From JAEUIE01 sp046350055 (GTDB lineage: Bacteria; Planctomycetota; Planctomycetia; Gemmatales; HRBIN36), in contig JAXMBC010000001.1 of NCBI GenBank assembly GCA_046350055.1, positions 744,001 through 808,000 on the forward strand: a stretch of 64,000 nt of DNA, read 5' to 3'. The notes under the pieces are model-generated. The model searched no databases. It had not been told where the DNA came from and saw only the letters and a list, made by a program, of their open reading frames with translations. Positions 1-8,394 of this stretch are shown piece by piece (the first letter of the stretch is position 1; the number at the start of each line of letters is the position of its first letter). Made by a program: the position numbers and the translations under genes.

Positions 1-877
1 GCCGGCTCGAAAACCGATAGTAGGCAGCCCCACCGCTGGTGATCGCATTGGTGTTCCCCTTGCCCAGGCCGAGACCAGTACCCATGTTACCCACGCCGAA
101 CCAGGAGTACGCTGAGTTCCGTGGATCGGTGCCAAAGCCACCCAGCCCTTCGCCATACATCAGGGTGTTGCTGGTGCCATCCTGCACGGTGACCTGGCCA
201 AGCGTGACCTTCTTGCGATTGAGCAGCATGCCTTCATAGCCACCGTAAGTGGGTGCCGGGGTCAGACCCAGAGGATTCGGTGCAGCCACCACGAATGCAA
301 AGCTGCCACCCAGTCCTGCGACACCCATGTAATTAGTTCGGCCCAGTTGCTCATCGCCGGGAGCCAATCGCTGGAAACCGGGGAAGTTTCCCTGGTCAGC
401 ATAGAGCATCAGCCAGATGCTGTTGACAGTGCCGTAGAGGTCGTCAGAGGGGCACTGAAACATCTTCAGCCGTGCCTGGGCGGCGCCGTAGCTGCCCGAT
501 CGGCTCCACCAGTTGGCATCGCCCTGTTCCAGAGAAAGACTCAAACCCGACCCAGGAACACCGGCAAACTGATTGTACAGCGAGTCCTGTTCGAGATAGG
601 GCAGCAGGAACACCAGTGAGCCAGCGAATTGTACCTGTGTAATAGGCACGGGGGGATTGCCAACCGGACCCAGGATGCCGGGGGGAAGTCGGCCATAGTC
701 GTTGTGAAAATTGTGGGCGGCGATGGCGATCTGCCGGAGATTGCTGCCGCACAGCATCTTGTTGGCCGCTTCCCGCACCTTCTGGATGGCAGGCAGAAGC
801 AGGGCCATCAGGAGTGCAATGATGGCAATGACCACCAGTAACTCAATCAGGGTGAACCCATGGCGACGACGATGCAT
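1..877 (-). CDS. DUF1559 prepilin-like protein (3' end beyond window)
   Basis: The protein begins MHRRRHGFTLIELLVV, a type IV prepilin/pseudopilin N-terminal methylation motif: cleavage would follow the Gly before Phe-Thr-Leu-Ile-Glu, leaving a hydrophobic helix. It continues with KVREAANKMLCGSNLRQIA and the G-rich, Asn/Tyr-rich body typical of the large planctomycete DUF1559 family (minor pilin-like, envelope-associated, exact role unknown). The frame is open from 877 to base 1, giving 292 codons; the usual C-terminal segment lies outside the window. The ATG at 875-877 has an AGAGG-type ribosome site about 9 nt upstream. The gene is divergent from the PEP-CTERM gene. Family is clear, function is not. 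Confidence 0.9.
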   Translation of the reverse strand, partial: MHRRRHGFTLIELLVVIAIIALLMALLLPAIQKVREAANKMLCGSNLRQIAIAAHNFHNDYGRLPPGILGPVGNPPVPITQVQFAGSLVFLLPYLEQDSLYNQFAGVPGSGLSLSLEQGDANWWSRSGSYGAAQARLKMFQCPSDDLYGTVNSIWLMLYADQGNFPGFQRLAPGDEQLGRTNYMGVAGLGGSFAFVVAAPNPLGLTPAPTYGGYEGMLLNRKKVTLGQVTVQDGTSNTLMYGEGLGGFGTDPRNSAYSWFGVGNMGTGLGLGKGNTNAITSGGAAYYRFSSR

Positions 878-1079
878 AAGCTGCCTCTTCTGGTGATGTA
901 CTATTTTCAACCATTCGACAGGGAGTTCAAGAGCGAGGCAGGGGAAAAAGTGCCCTGCGAAGGTATCAATCATGATACTCTCATTCTCACCCTATTCTTC
1001 CCAGCTTGACTTGTCGCTGGGCTGAGAGACTCCTTTAACAAGTACATCCTTGCCACACTCATCTGTCTGAGGAGCATCT

Positions 1080-1862
1080 GTGTATCTCAAAGCTTTTGCT
1101 ACGGTTCTGTTCGGTTTGGCTGGTGCTTCCGCAGCCTCAGCACAAGTGACCACGTTTTTCGGTGATAACAACACCTTCCCCCGTAACCTGACTGTACCCA
1201 ATCAGGCCCGCAATGACTTCATGGCCAGCTTCGCTACTCACAAGGGTACCGATGATTTTGAAAGCTACGCGCCCTTCTCTACACCAGCTGTCTACAACAT
1301 TTCTTCGTTAGGCATCACCTACACGTCCAACATGACGTTCGTGAATGCAAATCAGCCCCCTAGCTTCGTCCTCGCGGTTAGCGGCACCCAGTTTGCCTTC
1401 GGCAACGGCGATCCGTTCGGCGGCGGCATTGGTCTCACCAACAGTTACCTCTTCAGTCAGCCCGTCCAAGGCTTCGGCATCTACTTCGTCCAGGTTGGCG
1501 ATTCCGCTGTAAATGAATTCACCGTCACGCTGCAGGATGGACCAGCTGGCACACCACGCGTGATTCCCGTGAATGCTTCAGGTGACGGTACAGGTTCGCC
1601 TATTTCCTTCGGCAGCACCCGCCAGTTTGATGCCACCTTCTTCTTCGGTGTGGTCGATTCCGCTTTCTTTGATCGGGTGACCATCACAGCCACCTCCAGC
1701 ACAGATGGAATCGTGTTCGACGATCTCAGTGTCGGCCTCATCAATGCCGTGCCCGAACCTACCACATATGCGCTCATTGGCACGGTGCTGGCAGGAATCT
1801 ACGGTGCTCGCCAGTACCAGCGTCGACGTGCTGTGAAGAAGTCCTTTGCTCGTGTCCGGTAA
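1080..1862 (+). CDS. PEP-CTERM sorting domain protein
   Basis: This 260-residue exported protein has an N-terminal signal peptide (MYLKAFATVLFGLAGASAASAQ) and a C-terminal sorting tail: VPEP at about residues 226-229, a hydrophobic helix, then an Arg-rich end (QYQRRR). That tripartite tail is the PEP-CTERM signal recognised by exosortase, so the protein is probably processed at the membrane and surface-linked or secreted. The middle is Phe/Gly/Thr-rich and probably beta-sandwich; no catalytic motif is visible. The start is GTG at 1080, preceded by GAGGAG about 5 nt upstream, which decides it. No exosortase gene is present in this window. Confidence 0.85.
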   Translation: MYLKAFATVLFGLAGASAASAQVTTFFGDNNTFPRNLTVPNQARNDFMASFATHKGTDDFESYAPFSTPAVYNISSLGITYTSNMTFVNANQPPSFVLAVSGTQFAFGNGDPFGGGIGLTNSYLFSQPVQGFGIYFVQVGDSAVNEFTVTLQDGPAGTPRVIPVNASGDGTGSPISFGSTRQFDATFFFGVVDSAFFDRVTITATSSTDGIVFDDLSVGLINAVPEPTTYALIGTVLAGIYGARQYQRRRAVKKSFARVR

Positions 1863-1888
1863 GTTGCACAACAGTCAAGAAGAGAATC

Positions 1889-1920
1889 AACAGTCGCGGA
1901 GTCCATCTGCGACTGTTTCA
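1889..1920 (+). terminator. Intrinsic terminator after PEP-CTERM gene
   Basis: Perfect 9-bp arms AACAGTCGC (1889-1897) and GCGACTGTT (1909-1917) with an 11-nt loop, followed by TTTCATTTCC on the plus strand, 27 nt after the PEP-CTERM stop. The arms are seen directly; the terminator role is inferred from position and the T-rich tail. Confidence 0.7.
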
Positions 1921-2136
1921 TTTCCTATTCGAGCATCTGCATGCACAGTTAAAAAATCATGATGAAGCTGATTCAAAATATTCTGCGGTGGACACAATTG
2001 GAAACGCGATGAACATGCACGACCTTTCGGTCGAACTACTATGGTAGATGACGGTATTAAAACTAAACTACTCCCTACCTCGCAATGATCGCCTCTGCAT
2101 TGCAAGGCGGAATGCATCTCATCCAGCGGAAGATCC

Positions 2137-3264
2137 ATGACCAAGTCAAATACAACATACGTTCTGCTTGCGTTGATCGTCCTTACCGTCCCATCCTGTC
2201 AATCACATCATGAAAAGCATGAAGCAGAACATCACTCGATCGTAGTCACTACTCCTCTGGAGGAAGACGTGACGGTGACGCAGCAGTATGTCTGCCAGAT
2301 TCATTCCCAGCGACATATCGAAATCTGTGCCCTGCAGGATGGTTACCTCGAAAAGGTCCTCGTCAAGGAAGGACAGTCTGTCAAAAAAGGGGAGTTGATG
2401 TTCACCATCCTCCCGACGCTCTACAAAGCCAAAATGGAAGCCGAAGTAGCCGAGGCAAAACTCGCACAGATTGAGTTCGATAACACGAAAAAACTGTACG
2501 AGAGCAAGCCTCCTGTCGTCTCCATTCAGGAAGTCATGCTGGCACAGGCCAAGCTGGACAAGGCAAATGCCAAGGCAAATCTGGCCAAGTCGGAAGTGGA
2601 ATTCACCAGCGTCAAAGCCCCGTTCGATGGGATCGTGGATCGGTTGAACAAACAGCTTGGCAGCCTGATCGAGAAGAAGGATATTCTGACCACGCTATCC
2701 GACAACAGCACCATGTGGGTGTATTTCAATATGCCCGAAGCCCGTTATCTCGAGTACATCGAGCGCCAGGGTTCGAAGCTTACCAGCTCACAAATGAAGC
2801 TCGAGGACTCGCAGATTGAACTGACTCTGGCCAACGGCAAGAAGTTCCCGTTTAACGCGGGCAACATCGTCACCGTGGAAGGACAATTCAACAGCGAGAC
2901 CGGCAATATTGCCTTCCGTGCTGATTTTCCCAACCCCGATGGCCTGCTGCGGCACGGCCAGACTGGAAGTGTGCTCATCCATCGCAAGCTGCGTCATGCC
3001 CTGGTGATTCCCCAGCGTGCCACGTTCGAAATTCTCGACAAGCGATTCGTTTTCACAGTTGATGAACAGCATGTGGTGCATCAGCGTGAAATTGCCATCG
3101 AACAGGAGCTGGATGATATCTTTGTGATCAAGTCAGGCCTGGAAAAGAGCGAGCACATTGTGCTTGAAGGCGTTCGCCAGGTACACCATGGCGAAAAAGT
3201 GGATCACTTCGAACAGCGAGCTGCGGAGGAAGCATTGGCCAGACAGAAACACCACGCCGAGTAA
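2137..3264 (+). CDS. RND efflux periplasmic adaptor (HlyD/AcrA family lipoprotein)
   Basis: Membrane fusion protein of a tripartite efflux pump, 375 residues. The N-terminus is a lipoprotein signal (hydrophobic stretch then VPSC, Cys at about 21), so it is probably anchored in the inner membrane facing the periplasm. The lipoyl half-motifs flank a short hairpin: GYLEKVLVKEGQSVKKGELM near residues 68-87 and SVKAPFDGIVDRLN near 160-173. The beta-barrel and membrane-proximal domains follow. The segment after the lipid Cys is His-rich (HHEKHEAEHH), and the C-terminus ends KHHAE, which could bind metal, but this is inference. It is followed after 48 bp by the RND permease and then the outer-membrane factor, so one operon is likely. 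Substrate unknown. Confidence 0.9.
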   Translation: MTKSNTTYVLLALIVLTVPSCQSHHEKHEAEHHSIVVTTPLEEDVTVTQQYVCQIHSQRHIEICALQDGYLEKVLVKEGQSVKKGELMFTILPTLYKAKMEAEVAEAKLAQIEFDNTKKLYESKPPVVSIQEVMLAQAKLDKANAKANLAKSEVEFTSVKAPFDGIVDRLNKQLGSLIEKKDILTTLSDNSTMWVYFNMPEARYLEYIERQGSKLTSSQMKLEDSQIELTLANGKKFPFNAGNIVTVEGQFNSETGNIAFRADFPNPDGLLRHGQTGSVLIHRKLRHALVIPQRATFEILDKRFVFTVDEQHVVHQREIAIEQELDDIFVIKSGLEKSEHIVLEGVRQVHHGEKVDHFEQRAAEEALARQKHHAE

Positions 3265-3312
3265 CTGCGTTCCCTTTTCGCAACGTTACTCGTGTAAGGT
3301 TTTCTTCTTCCC

Positions 3313-6300
3313 ATGTTTTCCAAGATCCTCTATCGTCCCGCGCTCGCCATCGTCATATCGATCATCCTCGTGTTTCTGGGAGTACTCGGCGTATTCACGC
3401 TGCCCATCTCCCAGTTTCCATCCATTACGCCACCTACGGTAGAAGTAGCGATTGCCTACCCGGGTGCCAGCGCGGATGTGCTGGTGGACTCGGTGCTCAT
3501 CCCGCTGGAGCAGTCGATCAACGGCGTTCAGAACATGCGTTACATCGTCTCCGACGCCACGAGCGCCGGCGAAGCGACGATCCGTATCCTGTTCGAACCC
3601 GGTTCGGATCCGAACATCAACGTGGTCAATGTGCAGAACCGCGTCAATATCGTCATGAACCGACTGCCACTGCTGGTCCAGCGGGAAGGCATCCTGGTCA
3701 GTCAGGTGGTGCCAAGCATGCTGATGTATGTGAACATCTTCAGCACGGACAAGAACACCGACCAGAAGTTCCTCTACAACTTTGCCAACGTCAACGTGAT
3801 GCCGGTCATCAAGCGCATCCAGGGCATCGGCTTGCCACGCAACCTGGGAAACCGTGCGTATGCCATGCGTATCTGGCTCAAGCTGGATCGCATGCGGGCC
3901 TACAAACTTTCCACCGAAGACATCATGAAGGCACTGGCTGAGCAAAGTGTCATCGGTTCCCCCGGTCGGCTGGGGCAGGCTACAGGAAAAACTTCGCAAT
4001 CCCAGGAATATGTGCTCACCTACATCGGACGTTACAACAAGCCAGAGCAGTACAGTAACATCATTCTGAAGGCCAATGCGGAAGGCGAGTTAATCAAACT
4101 GAAAGACGTAGCCGAGGTCGAACTCGGTTCCGAATTCTTCGACATCTATTCCGACATTGACGGCCACCCGGCAGCGTCGATCATTCTCAAGCAGAGCCCC
4201 GGCTCTAATGCTGCTGCAGTCATTAATGAAATCAAACGGGAACTGGAACAGATCAAGAAAGAAACCTTCCCGCCCGGCATGGACTACGAACTTGCTTACG
4301 ACGTCTCCAAGTTCCTGGATGCCTCCATTGAGAAAGTGCTGCACACCCTGCTGGAAGCATTCATCCTGGTTTCGCTGGTGGTATATGTGTTTCTGGGAGA
4401 TCTGCGTTCAACGTTGATACCCATTCTGGCGGTACCCGTGTCGCTCATCGGCTCGTTTTTCTTCATGCAGCTATTCGGGCTGTCGATTAACCTCATCACT
4501 CTATTCGCCCTGGTACTGGCTATCGGCATTGTGGTAGACAACGCGATCGTGGTGGTGGAAGCAGTTCACGTCAAAATGAATGAGAAACACCTGAGTCCCT
4601 ACCGGGCCACACAGGAAGTACTTCACGAGGTCAGTGGTGCCATCATCGCCATCACACTGGTCATGACTTCCGTGTTTATACCAGTGACGTTTCTCCCCGG
4701 CCCGGTCGGCACATTCTACCGCCAGTTTGGCATCACCATGGCCGTATCCATTGTGCTCTCCGGTATCGTCGCCCTCACGCTGACGCCCGTTCTGTGCGCC
4801 ATGATTCTCAAGCCACATCATTCCAACGGAGGCAATGGCACGAGTCATCGTACTGCGAAAAAACGCTCGCTTCTGTCCACTTTCGTGTTGCTCCTCGGCA
4901 GCTTGCTCGTACTGGCACTGGTGACCTATCTGGCCTATTATCTTTGGGGCAAGATGGGCTTCCTGATTGTGCTGGTGCCCTTGCTGAGGAAGCCATTCGA
5001 GTATGTCATTGCGAAGATCACAAACGGGTATGCCGGTGTGCTGGGTTGGATCGTCACAAGTCGCGTACTGACGATTGCTTCTATCGGCGGTGTAATGGCC
5101 GGTATTTACCTTGTGACCATACTGTTGCCGACGGGGTTCATTCCTGGCGAGGATCAGGGGATTATCTATGCAGTACTTCAGACACCGCCTGGTTCCACGC
5201 TGGAGTACACCAATGCCAAGGCACATGAACTCCAGAAGATCGTCAAGGAACTGGAAGAAGTACATTCCGTCACCTCGCTAGCCGGGTATGAAGTCTTGAC
5301 CGAAGGTCGTGGCTCGAACGCCGGCACATGCATCATCAATTTGAAAAACTGGTCAGAACGCAAGCTGACAGCCCGGCAGATCATCGATGAACTCGAAGAA
5401 AAGTGCCGGAAGATGACCGACGTAAAGCTGGAGTTTTTCGAGCCACCCGCTGTGCCCGGTTTCGGTGCTGCAGGAGGCGTTTCCATGCGTCTTCTCGACA
5501 AAACCAACTCCACCGACTACAAGCGACTCGGCGAAGTCACCGAGAAGTTCATGGCTGCTCTGGAAAAACGTAAGGAACTCAGCAATCTCTTCACCTTCTA
5601 CACTGCTGACTATCCCCAGTATGAATTGATCATCAATAACGACATCGCCATGCAGAAAGGCGTCTCCATCGGCAAAGCGCTGGACAATCTGAACATCCTG
5701 ATCGGCAGCACGTACGAACAGGGCTTCATTCTCTTCGGCCAGTTCTTCAAGGTGTATGTGCAGTCAGCACCGGAGTTTCGCCGGATGCCTGACGATCTGA
5801 AGAATCTGTTTATCAAAAACGACCATGGAGAAATGGTCCCCTATTCAGCGTTTCTGAGCGTCAAGAAGAAGCAGGGGTTGAATGAGATCACCCGTTACAA
5901 CTTGTATCCATCGGCTTCGATTCAGGCATCACCTGCTCATGGCTACAGCAGTGGCCAGGCCCTGCAGGCAATCCAGGAGGTTGCCAGGACCCTGCCCCAG
6001 GGATACGGCATCGGCTGGGAAGGGCTGTCATATGATGAATCCCGCAAGGGGAATGAAACGCTTTATGTCTTCCTGATCGTGATCGCCTTTGTGTACCTCA
6101 TTCTGGTAGCCCAGTATGAGAGTTTTGTGCTGCCTCTGGTTGTCATTCTCTCACTTCCCATTGGAGTGTTAGGCTCATTGCTGTTACTGGAGTGCATGGG
6201 TCTGGCCAATGATGTATATGCACAAATCGGTATGGTCATGCTCGTGGGTTTGCTGGGCAAGAATGCAATTCTCATTGTGGAATTTGCTGTTCAGCGGCAC

Positions 6301-6672
6301 CGTGAAGGCCTGTCCTTGAAGGATGCTGCCATCGAAGGTGGCAAATTGCGATTCCGCCCGATCCAGATGACCTCGTTTGCCTTCATCGCCGGCCTGGTAC
6401 CTTTGGTCGTGGCCACTGGGGCAGGCGCCATTGGCAATCGTACCATCGGTTCTACAGGAGTCGGCGGTATGCTCGTGGGCACCGTCTTCGGCGTGCTGGT
6501 GATTCCCGGCCTGTATTACCTGTTCGGCGTGCTGGCGGGAAGCAGTCAGTTCCTCAAGGGGGAAGTGGACGAGCCACTGAGCGAACTCTTCGAGCACGAT
6601 GCCCCCATTCCGGACGAACCGCTGGATCGCCACAGCCCGCAGGCAAATGCTCATCCTGCGCCACCAGCGTAG
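3313..6672 (+). CDS. RND multidrug efflux permease (HAE1 family, AcrB-like)
   Basis: Inner-membrane proton-driven pump of 1119 residues. Seen: first TM at residues 8-28, the conserved LPISQFPSITPP, the TM4 segment GIVVDNAIVVVEA near 405-417, and GLLGKNAILIVEFA near 978-991. The TM4 pair is Asp-Asn rather than the Asp-Asp of AcrB; the TM10 Lys is kept. The protein is longer than AcrB (about 1050) because of an extra stretch near residues 497-560 with two additional hydrophobic segments between the TM6 region and TM7. Middle gene of the adaptor-permease-outer membrane operon. Confident in family; substrate not predictable. Confidence 0.93.
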   Translation: MFSKILYRPALAIVISIILVFLGVLGVFTLPISQFPSITPPTVEVAIAYPGASADVLVDSVLIPLEQSINGVQNMRYIVSDATSAGEATIRILFEPGSDPNINVVNVQNRVNIVMNRLPLLVQREGILVSQVVPSMLMYVNIFSTDKNTDQKFLYNFANVNVMPVIKRIQGIGLPRNLGNRAYAMRIWLKLDRMRAYKLSTEDIMKALAEQSVIGSPGRLGQATGKTSQSQEYVLTYIGRYNKPEQYSNIILKANAEGELIKLKDVAEVELGSEFFDIYSDIDGHPAASIILKQSPGSNAAAVINEIKRELEQIKKETFPPGMDYELAYDVSKFLDASIEKVLHTLLEAFILVSLVVYVFLGDLRSTLIPILAVPVSLIGSFFFMQLFGLSINLITLFALVLAIGIVVDNAIVVVEAVHVKMNEKHLSPYRATQEVLHEVSGAIIAITLVMTSVFIPVTFLPGPVGTFYRQFGITMAVSIVLSGIVALTLTPVLCAMILKPHHSNGGNGTSHRTAKKRSLLSTFVLLLGSLLVLALVTYLAYYLWGKMGFLIVLVPLLRKPFEYVIAKITNGYAGVLGWIVTSRVLTIASIGGVMAGIYLVTILLPTGFIPGEDQGIIYAVLQTPPGSTLEYTNAKAHELQKIVKELEEVHSVTSLAGYEVLTEGRGSNAGTCIINLKNWSERKLTARQIIDELEEKCRKMTDVKLEFFEPPAVPGFGAAGGVSMRLLDKTNSTDYKRLGEVTEKFMAALEKRKELSNLFTFYTADYPQYELIINNDIAMQKGVSIGKALDNLNILIGSTYEQGFILFGQFFKVYVQSAPEFRRMPDDLKNLFIKNDHGEMVPYSAFLSVKKKQGLNEITRYNLYPSASIQASPAHGYSSGQALQAIQEVARTLPQGYGIGWEGLSYDESRKGNETLYVFLIVIAFVYLILVAQYESFVLPLVVILSLPIGVLGSLLLLECMGLANDVYAQIGMVMLVGLLGKNAILIVEFAVQRHREGLSLKDAAIEGGKLRFRPIQMTSFAFIAGLVPLVVATGAGAIGNRTIGSTGVGGMLVGTVFGVLVIPGLYYLFGVLAGSSQFLKGEVDEPLSELFEHDAPIPDEPLDRHSPQANAHPAPPA

Positions 6673-6799
6673 TTTCACAGATTGTACTTGAGAGAAACTC
6701 AGCGAAATCTCACAGTCCAGTCGTGCACCTGTTTGGTTATTCCTTCCCTGTCGAGAATGCCGATAACGAAGAAGGTGCAGCCTCGTTGGCTCGGCAGGG

Positions 6800-8311
6800 A
6801 TGTTGCTCATGTGTCTTTCTGAACGATTCTTCAAGACCAGGCATCTGGCGTTCATTCCCAAGAACGCTGCGCTTGGGCTGCTGCTGTTTCTGCCCTCCTG
6901 CCAGATTCCAGAGCAACGCTTTGCAGAGCCAGGAGCCACGCTTCCTGATGCCTTTAACGGTAAGCAGGCAACGCCTGCCGAAAGCACTGCCCAACTGCGG
7001 TTTGATGAATTCTTCCAGGACCCAGTTCTGGTGGGCCTGATCAATCAAGCCATGACTGGCAATCAGGAACTCAAAATACTCTCGGAAGAAGTGCAGATTG
7101 CCAACAATGAGATTGGACTGCGACGCGGCGCCTACATGCCCTTCGTGTCCCTGAAGGGTGGAGCGGGATACGAGCGGTCGAGCTTGTTCACTCCGCTGGG
7201 CACCGCAGAGCGGGAACTGGCGTATCAACCCGGCAAGCACTTTCCTGATCCCCTGCCCAACTTCCTGGTAGCAGCCGACATCACCTGGCAGGTTGATATC
7301 TGGCACAAGCTGCGGAATGCCCGCGATGCAGCCAGCCTGCGGTATCTTGCCACTACGGAAGGGCGAAACTATACCGTGACACGTCTCGTCGCGGAGATTG
7401 CCGAGCATTACTACAGCCTGATGGCGTTCGACAACCGACTGGAGACACTCGAGCAGACGATTGCCCTTCAAAAGGAGAGCCTCCGCATTGCCAGGGCCAA
7501 GAAGGAAGCTGGCCGCGACACGGAACTGGCAGTGCAGCGCTTCCAGGCGGAAGTCAGCAAGAACGAAAGCGAAACGCTGATTGTGAAGCAGGAAATCGTC
7601 GAGGTGGAGAATCGGCTCAACTTCCTGCTTGGCCGCTTTCCACAGCATATTGATCGGCCCTCCGCCAAATTCCTCGACCTGCAGATGCGTGCACTCGGCA
7701 CGGGCGTACCATCTCAGTTGCTTCGTAATCGACCCGATATTCGTCAGGCCGAGCACGAGCTAGCCGCTGCCGGACTTGAAGTGGAAGTGGCGAGGGCGGA
7801 GTTCTATCCCTCTCTCGACATCACGGGAGGATTGGGGTTCCAGGCATTCAATCCGAAGTATCTTTTCAACCCGGATGCGCTCATTGGTGGAGCTGCAGGT
7901 GAAATGGTCACACCATTGATCAACAAGACCGCCATTCAAGCTGCGTACAAGACCGCCAACGCCAAGCAGTTGCAGAGCATTTACAACTACCAGCGTGTGA
8001 TTCTGGAAGCATTCACCGAAGTGATGAACCGGGTCTCCATGGCAGAGAATTATCAGAAGAGCATCGAAGTCAAGAAACAGCAACTCGCTTCACTGGAACT
8101 GTCGGTAGCCACCGCCAACAAGCTCTTCCAGAATGCACGTGCTGAGTATATCGAAGTACTGTTTGCCCAGCGGGATCTGCTGGAAGCCCGAATGGGACTG
8201 ATCGAGACCAAGCGCAAGCAACTATCCGCCATCATCAATTCATACCAGGCACTCGGTGGTGGCCTGCCCAGCACAGAGCCCCCTGCTGGCATCCCAGTAG
8301 AGACGAAGTAG
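6800..8311 (+). CDS. RND efflux outer-membrane factor (NodT/OprM-type TolC lipoprotein)
   Basis: 503-residue outer-membrane channel of the tripartite pump. The N-terminal signal ends with the lipobox LFLPSC at about residues 30-35, so the mature protein is probably lipid-anchored. It has the two-fold TolC repeat architecture: long helices with Leu/Glu/Ala heptads, plus the family hallmark LLRNRPDIRQAEHEL near 297-311 and ARAEFYPSLDIT just after. The gene starts 127 bp after the permease stop in the same direction. A closer ATG at 6809 is also possible, but both keep the lipobox. Stops 84 bp before the katG stop, convergent. Confidence 0.92.
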   Translation: MLLMCLSERFFKTRHLAFIPKNAALGLLLFLPSCQIPEQRFAEPGATLPDAFNGKQATPAESTAQLRFDEFFQDPVLVGLINQAMTGNQELKILSEEVQIANNEIGLRRGAYMPFVSLKGGAGYERSSLFTPLGTAERELAYQPGKHFPDPLPNFLVAADITWQVDIWHKLRNARDAASLRYLATTEGRNYTVTRLVAEIAEHYYSLMAFDNRLETLEQTIALQKESLRIARAKKEAGRDTELAVQRFQAEVSKNESETLIVKQEIVEVENRLNFLLGRFPQHIDRPSAKFLDLQMRALGTGVPSQLLRNRPDIRQAEHELAAAGLEVEVARAEFYPSLDITGGLGFQAFNPKYLFNPDALIGGAAGEMVTPLINKTAIQAAYKTANAKQLQSIYNYQRVILEAFTEVMNRVSMAENYQKSIEVKKQQLASLELSVATANKLFQNARAEYIEVLFAQRDLLEARMGLIETKRKQLSAIINSYQALGGGLPSTEPPAGIPVETK

Positions 8312-8341
8312 TACTGTTTGTTGCATCCGGTTCATCACAAT

Positions 8342-8373
8342 GAAAAAAGGAGTGGATGATGCCATCCACTCCT
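8342..8373 (-). terminator. Intrinsic terminator of katG
   Basis: Perfect 11-bp arms (AGGAGTGGATG at 8348-8358, CATCCACTCCT at 8363-8373) with a 4-nt loop. Read on the minus strand the hairpin is followed at once by TTTTTT (8348-8343), the classic rho-independent layout, 22 nt after the katG stop. The plus strand lacks a T-tract, so it serves katG rather than the efflux operon. Confidence 0.88.
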
Positions 8374-8394
8374 GCTAGCTGACACAGGGCTAAA

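Noticed and set aside
2020..2033. Small hairpin CGACC-TTTC-GGTCG before the RND operon
   Set aside because: Only 5-bp arms and no T-tract; such stems occur by chance. Not enough to call an operator or terminator.
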